From: Lepeophtheirus salmonis
Lineage: Eukaryota; Arthropoda; Copepoda; Siphonostomatoida; Caligidae
Length of the DNA stretch: 64,000 bases
Direction: 5' to 3'
Assembly: GCF_016086655.4 (NCBI RefSeq)
Contig: NC_052132.2
Coordinates: 16,308,805-16,372,804, forward strand
In this document: positions 55,190-64,000 of the stretch, in pieces
How the letters are laid out: each line of letters opens with the position of its first letter
Numbering within the stretch: the first letter of the stretch is position 1
Program-made: the position numbers and the translations under genes
The notes under the pieces: generated by a model
Seen by the model: only the letters and a program-made list of their open reading frames with translations
Databases searched by the model: none
Told to the model about the DNA's origin: nothing

Positions 55190-55430
55190 TTATGATATAC
55201 ATCAGGAAGCGTTAGATACAGTGCACCCTGTTACTGTTTTTCAGATATATATAACGATTAAAATTTCCTTTATTAATAATAATAAGAAGAAAAAGATCAG
55301 GTTATTCAAATGAATTGTAACATTGTTCAATGGAGTGTTGTTTAATTAGTAAACAAAGAGATATATTGCGGCAAAAGATCACAACTTTCTGATTGATAAT
55401 ATTATTTAATATAATTTTTGTTTTATTCAG
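55190..55430. repeat. Dispersed copy of the 21.9-22.2 kb unit plus the 41.4 kb repeat
   Basis: ACATCAGGAAGCGTTAGATA CAGTGCACCCTGTTACTGTT T (55198-55240) matches the third tandem unit at 22.12 kb, including the hairpin pairing. 55370-55424 (TTGCGGCAAAAGATCACAAC, TAATATTATTTAATATAA) matches 41401-41457. Confidence 0.65.
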
Positions 55431-55616
55431 AAAGAGGGCGCGTTGAATATTCTTCTCAATATGGGTCATTTTTTTAAAGCATTACACTACTACAGATATC
55501 CACTTTGTGGAAAATATCGTTTTTTAGTTTGATCATGCCCCGATTTGATTAAGAATTATTTTAAGCTGAGAACAATTCCCTACAATTATTGAATAATCAC
55601 TCCATTCAGCGGTGGC

Positions 55617-55882
55617 TGGAGGGGTTAACCACCTTTTAAAAAATAAAGGTCATTCGGCAAATTATGCAACAAAGTAAAAATTTTAATCATTTTAATTTAT
55701 TTTCCAAAAAAAAATACGAAAAATTAATTTTTCGATCAATAACTAAGGATTTTTGAAAAAAAAAAAAAAATTTAGAATTTTTTTTCAAAAATTTTTAATT
55801 TTTGTGAATAGCTATCAATTTTTGAAATATATATTTTTTTATTTCAAAAACTAACCTCTCCCTGGCGGACGGGGCGTCGCTG
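55617..55882. mobile_element. Short AT-rich MITE of the GGGGCGTCC family, copy 4
   Basis: The left end is CAGCGGTGGCTGGAGGGGTT AACC. The right end, minus strand from 55882, is CAGCGACGCCCCGTCCGCCA GGGAGAGGTTAG. The 200-bp interior has the family words (TTTTCCAAAAAAAAA, TAACTAAGGATTTTTG, GTGAATAGCTATCAATTTTTG). It is a shortened derivative of the ~800-bp forms. Confidence 0.65.
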
Positions 55883-55884
55883 AA

Positions 55885-58540
55885 AATAATAGTCTTGCTA
55901 CCAACTGATTTGGCCCTTTTCCCCAGTTTCTTTTCGTTGGAAAGGTTGCGAGACGCAATAAATGTAACGACGTGATAAAAGAAGAGGAGATGCAATTACC
56001 AACTGTTATGTATTTCGGGAAAGAGTTTATTATACCATCTTGCAATAACCAACAACATAAAAAAATGTATCTACCTCTCTATATCATAAATTTCCGCTGT
56101 TTTCATTCTCATTTTCTTCATAGTGAACCCGACATTTGTGAGTAATATTAAATGTAACCCAAAGATTATTAATATTATATCAAAGACTCAAATGATAGCA
56201 TGATAATAACACAAACTACAAACAATAATAATAATTGTAGAACAACAGATTGTCATAAAAACCATTTGTCATGACAATAAAGTACATCTATAGATGTAAC
56301 GATATTAAAGAGAACAAAAAAACAATCTTCCAGACCCTGATAATCATAAAAGAAGGGTTACTTCTACGTATGTATTAGTGTTGACACTCGGTCCAAGATC
56401 GAACTTCTATTTCGGTCCGGACTGCGATCGGATAGAAAAATATAATGGAAGATCGACCAAATTCCTTCTCTGATATTTCTCTCTGACTCACCCTCTGTTT
56501 TCATGAGCATACAAAGGAAAATTGTACAGAATGTTTTAAATGTTCCTTAATACTTCATGCTAAATTTTGAGCGAAATTGAATACCAACTTTTCATGATAT
56601 ATTGACACGTAGATATATCTACGTATCGGCCGAATATAAATTAAAAAAACACATTATTAAAGGGGAAAAAAAAGTATTTTCTTAACAAATTTTTAAACTT
56701 TCATATACAGATCCATAAACTAAATAATACCAAATATTAAAATAAATAACTAGAAGTTTTTTTATTTTATTGTTTATTGAATGTGATATTGTTAAAAACA
56801 TTTTGGATGCAGACCAAGTTCACAAGTTTTGATTGCTTCTCTTACAAATTTCCTTAACTCATGAAATAATAGATGGCTAATGTTTCTATATATTCATTTA
56901 ATTAATTATTTCATTTATTGTGGTATTTTTATTAATTGATAAGCGTTATTAACTGTTGTTGACACCATATAGGAACTTATTGGCCACCACCATTTTTTCC
57001 CCGCATTCTTACTCAATGTGTTCCCACAACTCCTATTCTGGTTGTAGTTTTGATACATTTAGGTTCAGGAATGTCTATATTTTTTCTTCTGTCCCATCTT
57101 CTACATTTCTTTATAGACAAATTTCCGAATATTGTGGCAATATTGAACTATTTGTTATCTTTTCAACGAAGAAGCAAAATGGTGTCTGATGAACGGAAAT
57201 CATAGGCCTATCTTTTTTATATGGTCATTTCTTGCCATAGGTCATTTTTCTCTACGGTTGTCCCTACATGTTGTTGTACCTTAGTATCTCAAAATTATGA
57301 TCAAGACTTCAAATGACAGATTTATTAGTTATGAGTTGTCAAAAAATATATAAATTGTATTTACCCTTTTGATGGAGACGTTTTCCTTTTGGCCATTATT
57401 ACAAACTGACTTAAAAACGGAAGAAATACATTAAAACAAACGCAAAAACAAGTCCATCTCTTTTGCTATAGTATAAAAATATATACGAAGGTAAAAAATA
57501 CATCATTATATTGTCCAAAATTAATATTGCATTAGAAAAAAGTAGAGCATAGATATATCTACGCTCCGTCCTTAATGGTTAATACTGAGATGTTTTGTCC
57601 TCAAGAATTATATAATAATGGGAACAGACGTAGAAAATGGAAAAGCCTGTTGAGATCGCCCACTATAAAAAGCCGATCCCGCTCTTTAGGTCATATTTTT
57701 TACACCTCTATTTATACAGCACATTTAAGTTTATATTTCGTAATGTAGGTGGATGTTCAGAATTTTGGGAAAAAAACATCACGTAATCAACAATTCATTT
57801 ATAGAATCTGTCTAGATGGAATTAGTTGGCTCCACTAAAAATCATAACAGTCTCAACCCGATCTAGGATTTTGAGACCCAACCCCAACACTAGTTTGTAT
57901 GAACTAACCCTTAAAAAATAAAAACAATTTATAAGTGATGTTCTTTTTGAGCTTTTCTCAAGTAAGAAGTTTAGTTCAGCTAGTTTTTATAAAATCGTTT
58001 ATGTATATATAAAAAATAATAAAATATTTTATGTCAAAAGTTGAGTTAGTAAAGATTTATACATGTATTTCTTATTCTCAAAGAAGTGGGTATAAAGTTT
58101 TTTTTTTTTTTTTTACCCATTCCTTTTAGAAGCTCACTTTAACTTTGTACTAAAAGAGATGAAAATCATACAATATGTTCACAAGCAGTAGTGATGTGGT
58201 TCTTGAAACTAATTTTTGAAGGTCTTGATATCAAGTCTCAGTCTCAAGCCTTCAAAGTCGTCTTGATATCGACACTTGTAGAATATATGTCTTGCTCTTG
58301 ATGTCTTGAACAAGATCTAAACAATTTGATAATTATTCTTTTAAAAGAACAACTGGAATGGGTTCTCTGTAGAGCGTAAACCTCTCCCTTAGGTCATTTT
58401 TCTTAAAAATATTATCCTTTTTTCTTCAGTGAACGTCAAAATGGTCGTTGAATTGATTAAATGTAATAACTACAGTATTCCTACTTTAAAATGTGTTATA
58501 TACAAAATTGACCATGGTAATGTAAATTAACGTAACTTAG
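55885..58540. other. Mostly AT-rich DNA with two related palindromes, no gene recognised
   Basis: A perfect 18-bp palindrome, ACGTAGATATATCTACGT, lies at 56607-56624, and a near copy, GCATAGATATATCTACGC, at 57547-57564. Near 56395-56430 and 57655-57700 GC-richer words (CGGTCCGGACTGCGATCGG; GCCGATCCCGCTCTTTAGGT) look like old element ends. Near 58184 AGCAGTAGTGATGTGGTTCT could be a hAT-like end, unpaired. Frames here are short. Confidence 0.45.
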
Positions 58541-58553
58541 ATTAGGTAAATAG

Positions 58554-59119
58554 CTAAGTTAATTAACTTTTAGCTTAACTAGTTAAATTATTAAACTGCA
58601 TTATCCAAACTTTAACTTTACTTTATTAGGTTTAATAAAGGTCCACAGGGACCTCGTTGAACGTGTTTCATTCTACAGAAGCCTCCTCCTGTAGTTATCA
58701 TACGAGGCAAGCTTCACCTGCATTGCTTTTTTCGCTTGTTGTTGGGGCTTAGAATCTGTATTTTTTCCTTGATCCTTCAATTGGAAGTGGATTAAATAAC
58801 AGATTACACACCGACAGAATAATCTTTATACTAATGTAGTCTTGATAAATCTCTCAATTCACTTTAACTTAATTATTTATTTTTTAATTCGAAATTAACA
58901 TTAACCTAACCAAGTTGGAGAAAGCTAATTTAACTTAAATGACTCTAAAGTTAATTAACTTCAACTTCACTAGTTAAAAAAATTAAACTAGAAATGATCT
59001 TTAACTTAACTAGTTAATTTTTATAGAAATCGAAATTAACTTTAACTCAACTAGTTATTTAAAAAAACCAATTATTAACTTTAACTAGTTAAAAGGATAA
59101 GTTAGATTGCCCATCACTG
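58554..59119. mobile_element. hAT-like element with 8-bp target duplication, one end truncated
   Basis: The right end, minus strand from 59119, starts CAGTGATGGGCAATCTAACT, a typical hAT-type terminus. GTAAATAG follows it at 59120-59127 and also stands at 58546-58553, immediately before CTAAGTTAATTAACTTTTAG. So an 8-bp duplication brackets 58554-59119, but the left side lacks the first ~14 bases (CAGTGATGGGCAAT). Both sides are made of palindromic TTAACTAGTTAA words in ~40-bp steps. The middle (58640-58850) is unrelated, GC-richer sequence without a recognisable gene. Confidence 0.7.
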
Positions 59120-59267
59120 GTAAATAGGTACTGTCTGGGTTTTTGACCTTTTATGTGACTTAGACCTTTAAGCTGGACTTTGTAGCTTTTGCTTCATGAT
59201 GCATTTTTATTAAACCTACATAATGTAACTAATTTGAGCTTTGTACCTTAATATGTTCTATCAATTA

Positions 59268-60420
59268 TTTTATTTTTTGAACGATTTGTTCTGTAATTTC
59301 TGTCTTTATAATTGCTATAATTGTACATTGAATAAACAAATATGATTCAGTGCAAAAAGCATATTGTATTTCTATTAAGCTTACAATCTTAGAACCTTTG
59401 CTACGAAATATATTATCTTCACTAGCAGGCATAGAATTTATCATATTTTGAAGAGTCTCCAGATGAATGTTATTCCACTTTTCCTTTAGAATGTTCTCAA
59501 CTCTTTCAAATTTCGAGGAGTAGAAGGCAGACTGATAAGCCTGTCTTTCAAAATTGACCAAATATTTACAATTGGGATGATATTTGGGCACCCCCTTAAC
59601 CCAAAACTGAAGATTTTGGTTTTTGAGCCATGAAAGCAGTGTGTGTAGGAACACACTCGTGTTGAAAAATCACATCAGACCTGCTATTAACCAGTTTTCT
59701 GTATGAAATTGGACCAGTAGATTTTTTTTGCCCAACATCGGTAGAAGATTACTTTCCAATATATCTGAAACATAGCTATGAGTTGTCGGACGAAAGCTTT
59801 GTGGCATTATATGAAGGTCAGAGATCCCAGAAGTTGACATTACTCCCATGACCTGGCTTCTTTGAAATTTCTTGACAGGCTCAAAAGGCATAACATTTTC
59901 ACGGTCTCTTGCCCAAATTCGATCTACCTGCTGGTTTGGGATCCAAAATAAGGAAAAAGTGGTTCGTCACCAAAAGATAACATTTTTTTAGTCTTCATGA
60001 GACAATTTTTTGGCCATTTTTGGCGAACTCATGCCCATCAAGAATGTTTTTTTTTAATCCGTCTGGGAAGTTTTTACCTTTTGAAGGACTTGCAACCCAG
60101 AAATATTGCATAGATATCTATTAACAGTGTCCTAGGAGCAATTTTCGACAATCCCTGATAAACGACGAGCCAATTTTCTGCAGCTTTGTTGGCTTTTCCC
60201 CAAAGATTTGGAAATAATATTTTTTACTTGTCTCTCAGGCTGTCACCTTTCTTGTACCTCATCCATCACTTCTGAACGGTTATGTATCCATTTCACTAGC
60301 AACTTTTTTGATTCATCCCAAAGCCTCTGATGTGACTTCCAAATCACAATACATGACTGGGCTCGGACCTTAATATTTTCACCGCTACTTTAGAACTACA
60401 AATGAGTTGTACTGATGACA
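59268..60420 (-). pseudogene. Nearly full-length decayed Tc1/mariner-like transposase
   Basis: Minus strand, in order: RSEVMDEVQERCQPERQVKN-like start at about 60270, then SKSLGKSQQSCRKLARRLSR and IVENCS..DTVNRYLCNISG (DNA-binding helices), KVKTSQTD, FLMGMSSPKMAKKLSHED, IPNQQVDRIWARDRENVMPF, VMGVMSTSGISDLHIMPQSF, RPTTHSYVSDILESNLLPML. A frameshift follows, then LLSWLKNQNLQFWVKGVPKY HPNCKYLVNFE, ERVENILKEKWNNIHLETLQ and NMINSMPASEDNIFRSKGSK. The last gives the family's 'LExLxxLVxSMPxRxxxVIxxxGxxI' end. QQDGAxxH is lost and the WPPxSPDLNP box is ruined. Subfamily differs from the 27-kb type. Confidence 0.8.
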
Positions 60421-60555
60421 TACGTAATTATAAACAGATGTTGTATTCATATCCGGGGCTTTTTGGTGAACTTTTGGAACTTTCTATGCAACAAGTATAT
60501 CTGTTCGAATTAACAATAGGCTGATTAATCAATGGGCCATTTATGTTGAGACATA

Positions 60556-61089
60556 CTGTATGTGTACAGTTAAACAACAAACTTTGAGCACCTAAAACAT
60601 CTGCGAAAGTCAGGTTGGGCGTTGTTTGTTTGTTAGGCAGCTCACCAGAAAGGTTGGTCGTCAGATTTAAAAAAAGGGCATCAATCAACGAAGAATTTTT
60701 CCATAATCATCTTTTTGCGATGACCGCCCGGAAAGGTAATGTTGACATTGCAAACTTCTAAAACATGTATAGGTCCTTTTTCTGGAGAGGGAGAAGGCAA
60801 CTGGAAGAGTTTGGAGGTTAACAGCAATGCATGCTGATCACAAGATCAGGTAATAATTTTTTTTTACTTTGTTGGACCCAGGTTTCCAGGCCTCTCATCG
60901 GAACTATATCCTTCGGACTCCTTTGTGTGAGGCGTTGTGGAGCAACATATACTCCTGCAACACAAATTCCGATTTGATGTCCAGGGCTTGGTAGAGAATC
61001 TGCCTAATAAGAATGCCATCAAGCCCTGCTCCCGTTTTTGAAATCGAGTGGAGGCTGTTATTGACGCCAAAAGGGATATCATTGAATAA
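60556..61089 (+). pseudogene. Tc1/mariner-like remnant with C-terminal transposase segment
   Basis: It begins with ACAGTTAAACAACAAACTTT GAG, the same sub-terminal words as the element at 46456. From about 60880 one frame reads ELYPSDSFV, stop, GVVEQHILLQHKFRFDVQGL, VENLPNKNAIKPCSRF, stop, NRVEAVIDAKRDIIE and TAA at 61087-61089. The ending is the usual 'RVEAVIDAxGxxIE'. The block before it is a decayed 'SPDSNPLDFxVWGVVEQ'. The middle is unreadable and no right terminal repeat was found. Confidence 0.65.
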
Positions 61090-61683
61090 TTCATATTATT
61101 TGAATCACTGAGCAGTGTTGCCAATCCAGTTAAGAGGTAGGAAGTTAAAAAATATCACGGACTAAATGACCCGTCCTCCTATGAAAGAAAATGACCACAC
61201 AAATTATTTAATTCTTAGCTCCCCTTCCCCTCTAATTTATGTGTAAAAATAACTATCAACCATAATTACTCTTATGTGTAAATTTTGCCAAGGATTTCCT
61301 TCTATATATTCACTATTTATGCTACGTGTATACATAGTAAAGTTAGCTATTATTTTATTTATTCAAATGCTAATTTTCTTGGCATCAATATTTTATGTAT
61401 GTACATATGTAATTATTACATTTATAATATAATATGTATTAATTTATATTTCCCCATTAATCATTTCGGACATCACAAAATATATATACACTGTACATTA
61501 GGGTGGACCTTATTTTTGTAATCTTCGAAATATTTTGACTTTTTCGCACTTTGTAACATACCTATTAAATGTATAGTTATATCATATATATCTATTTATG
61601 TTATTTAATAGTGACGTCCCACATACTAATGACGTCTTGACATTTACAATGTGTGAGTTTTTGTAAAGATTCACTCGGTTATG

Positions 61684-61955
61684 ATGCAGCCAGGAAGAAA
61701 GTAGAGGATTTGAAGGACTCAGGAGTCGTAGGAGAACTCCAGAAAGGTCAGGATTTGTTGTGGAATTATCATTGTAAGTCCTTGTTGTACACAGAGTAGA
61801 TTTGGAGATCGACATCGGAGTAATTTTAGCGAATGTTCTGATTTATATTCTTTTCTCCTTCCTCCCTTGTCACAGCTGATTGTAGCTGATCCAATGAAAC
61901 GTCATGAACATTATTCTTTCTCTCCACCAAAACAATTTTAACATGTTTATTATTG
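61684..61955 (+). repeat. 'GTCCTTGTTGGACT' dispersed family, copy 8 (3' half)
   Basis: GGATTTGTTGTGGAATTATC, AAGTCCTTGTTGTACACAGA, GGAGATCGACATCGGAGTAA, CTTGTCACAGCTGATTGTAG, CTGATCCAATGAAACGTCAT and ACATTATTCTTTCTCTCC match copies 5, 6 and 7. The 5' half is replaced by unrelated sequence. Confidence 0.8.
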
Positions 61956-62398
61956 GGGATTTGTTTCTACATGCTCATTCTACGCTGTATATGAATCACT
62001 GATGATATCCAAGCACTAACACATTTCTTCTAAAAAAAAAGTGTAAAATTTCAAAACTTCAGGCCCAATGAGCTCATAAGTTATCCAATGATATCTATAG
62101 TCCAAAAAAAACATGTCGAGACCTAAGGACACGTCATATTTTGGTCAATTAAAAAATAAGCTCCACCCTACTTATTGTACTCTCAACATACATTTTATAT
62201 AAAAATGTTTCGGTTCTTTATTTTTGATTTCTAATATAATAATAGCATTTTTTTCTTCTTCTTATGTCCATGCTTTCTGACAAGTTTCTAATTGAATTAC
62301 AGACTCCATTATTATTATTAAGAGTACTAGGACGAGTCTTGTGGTACATTAATTATTTTTTTTCTGTCTTTGTCTAATAATGAGTTATTTTCAATATA

Positions 62399-63567
62399 CC
62401 GGTAGTTGCATAAATACGCGGACTATTTTTGGCAAATAATTAAATATGTAATAAAATTCGTATGACGTATTTTTTTTTGAGAATTATATAATAGAGAATT
62501 TATTCTGGTATAAAATGTAATATAATTACTGAATATAACCACCATCAGCTGCTATGACACCCTCCAAGCGCCCGCGGAAGGCCTTGCACACATTGATGAT
62601 GTAATGGCCTTCCATGTCTGCCCATTGCTCATTGACACTGGCCTTCAATGTGTCCAAATTCGGGTGGTGGGTAGCACAGGCCTTCTTCTCAATTTGCCAC
62701 CACACACTGTAGTCAAGGGGATTCAAATCAGGTGATTGAGGTGGCCAAATGTTTTTGTTCCAAAATGACATGTTGGCAGCGAGCCAATCCTGAGTCATTC
62801 CAGAGGTGCCCATCCTGCTGGAAGATAAAGGGACCCTATTAGAGATCTTGAGGGCCTATAGAAGGACCTTGTCTCTATATAGGACTATGATTTAAGCTGG
62901 AAACCAGTTTTGAACCAAATTAGATCCATTTTTGCCCCATTTGATGCAATGGCACCAAACATTATCACAGATGCTGGAGGTTTGACTGTGGTGATTGTCC
63001 GAAGCTCCTCAACCATGTCCCTGTTGTCATTGAAGGCTACCACAGGGTCACTTGACCTGTTGAACACTGGATCAACAGTGAAATTCTTTTCATCTGAAAA
63101 ATTGATGATGCAACTATCCCGGGGCATGCTTGATATCATTCAACATGACTTTGCAACGTTCTAGGTGCTTATCACGTTGAAGTTGAGACAATAAAGGCCT
63201 CTCAATCATCCTTAGAGATCGGCCACCAACTTCTTTTATAGCCCTTGAAATGGAGGCCTTATGAACATTCATGTCTTCAGTCACCTTTGTCATGGAAGTC
63301 TTTGGGTTGGCCATGAAGGCCTCCTTCACCTCATCCACATTGATTTTCCGTGGTCTACCGGTCCTAACACCCTCCTTCAGATCTTTTCCCTCCTTGACAA
63401 GCTTCTGGATCTTGGATACAGTAGTCCTGATGCAAGTAAGAAAAAATATAAAAAACAAAGCCAAAAGATTTACCGAGTTACTTGTGCTGGAATTTTTTTA
63501 TTTCCGGTCACGGAACCTCGAGACATAAGCGTTTAAAAATTAGTCCGCGTATTTATGCAACTACCGG
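62399..63567 (-). mobile_element. Almost complete Tc1/mariner-like element in a TA microsatellite
   Basis: CCGGTAGTTGCATAAATACG CGGACTATTTTT at 62399 and its inverse ending at 63567 form ~30-bp terminal repeats that are essentially identical. TA flanks both sides (62397-62398; 63568-63569), and the right flank is a (TA)n run. The length of 1169 bp is about what this superfamily needs. The near-identity of the ends indicates a comparatively young insertion. Confidence 0.93.
62526..63526 (-). pseudogene. Transposase of the 62399-63567 element, broken by a few indels
   Basis: From the ATG at 63526: MSRGSVTGNKKIPAQVTR, then a damaged stretch, then LSRTTVSKIQ-like TCIRTTVSKIQKLVKEGKDL (first helix-turn-helix), RTGRPRKINV with an AT-hook-like GRPRK, and SMTKVTEDMNVHKASISRAI (second helix-turn-helix). 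INFSDEKNFTVDPVFN carries the first catalytic Asp. KPPASVIMFGAIASNGAKMD follows. A frameshifted FIFQQDG near 62820 carries the second Asp, with the following APxH residues deleted. IWPPQSPDLNPLDYSVWWQI holds the third, and the end is GRLEGVIAADGGYIQ with stop at 62526. All three acidic positions remain, but the frame is broken at three places. Confidence 0.9.
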
Positions 63568-63569
63568 TA

Positions 63570-64000
63570 TATATATATATATAAAGAAATATTCATTTGG
63601 GAAATGGAAAACTGCCGTTATTATTCCCGGGACGTAGAGTTCCATGGATTGGTAATGTGTTTATTACCAATTTTGAACAATATAAATTTTGAAGTGATAA
63701 TTTATAATAAATGTTTATATTTTGTTAAATAAATATATAGTTTGATTTCCGTTCATATAATATATAGAAATGAGGAAAGTTCTTCTACACATTCTGCCTC
63801 AAATGATAAATTCTTTATTTTATGAATAGTACCAAAATTTCTGACTATCAAAGAGTCATTGAGGGTTGCAGCCACATGTTGGCCGATAATTTCATCGGAA
63901 TCACACTTGATTGTACTTATCAATTTTCTTTTATCTTCCATTTCACATATACTCTAATATTATGCTGTTATCCCACACCTTTTTTCATCGTATTTTCGGA
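63570..64000. other. Right edge: AT-rich DNA with one protein-like open frame
   Basis: A 62-codon minus-strand frame (63753-63941) reads MEDKRKLISTIKCDSDEIIG, QHVAATLNDSLIVRNFGTIH. It is more protein-like than most frames here but too short to identify. It could be the edge of an element continuing outside the window. Confidence 0.3.

Noticed and set aside
60428..60688. 86-codon minus-strand frame between two transposase remnants
   Set aside because: No motif, and it overlaps the sub-terminal region shared with the 46456 element on the other strand.
62910..63536. Three plus-strand frames of 84-91 codons
   Set aside because: Shadow frames opposite the transposase of the 62399-63567 element.
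1..64000. tRNA or rRNA genes
   Set aside because: I saw no segment with tRNA-like arm structure plus conserved GGTTCGAATCC-type box, and no rRNA-like conserved blocks; a covariance-model scan would be decisive.

Overview
This window looks like gene-poor, strongly AT-rich arthropod nuclear DNA. It is built almost entirely from mobile elements in various stages of decay. I found no intact host gene, no rRNA or tRNA, no CRISPR array and nothing bacterial. The DD(D/E) transposases with GDYI/GGYI-type C-termini, the TA target sites and the very repetitive AT-rich background resemble what I know of parasitic copepods such as Lepeophtheirus. That assignment is recall plus inference, and an alignment would settle it.

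Layout, left to right. 0.3-2.7 kb: a perfect 46-bp hairpin, then a ~1 kb element with ~200-bp inverted arms that seems to sit inside a repeat also present at 53 kb. 3.9-8.4 kb: a cluster of Tc1/mariner pieces (3989, 5066, 5330, 6680, and 7636-8411 complete with both ends) plus a reverse-transcriptase fragment at 6121-6690. 9.7-16 kb: short repeats, including a 108-bp tandem duplication and a recurring ~70-bp motif. 16.0-19.9 kb: a transposase tail and a broken, interrupted non-LTR retrotransposon on the plus strand. 21.8-22.2 kb: ~122-bp tandem units carrying hairpins. 24.8-25.9 kb: an unrecognised, decayed coding-like stretch. 26.8-28.4 kb: an 891-bp transposon with TA target duplication and a 211-codon open frame left by an internal deletion, flanked by members of a SINE-sized repeat family. 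31-38 kb: two AT-rich MITE-like blocks, a foldback, and two transposase fragments. 39-44.5 kb: transposase remnants, including a longer relative of the 27-kb element at 41.5-42.8 kb in opposite orientation. 46-49 kb: a deleted transposon, another AT-rich MITE and a dispersed duplication. 49.2-52.6 kb: a decayed minus-strand LINE split by a 406-bp hAT-type MITE with a perfect 8-bp target duplication. 55-59 kb: small TIR elements and a second hAT-like element. 59.3-63.6 kb: three more transposase copies, the last (62399-63567) almost complete.

At least fourteen pieces of Tc1/mariner-like transposase, two or three LINEs, two hAT-type MITEs and several unnamed repeat families account for most recognisable structure. 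Nothing here works as a pathway. The history is nested insertion, internal deletion and decay. The best candidates for undescribed biology are the AT-rich MITE family with GGGGCGTCC ends (37106, 47067, 43747, 55617 and relatives), the eight-copy 'GTCCTTGTTGGACT' dispersed family, and the internally deleted but still open transposase frame at 27355-27990.
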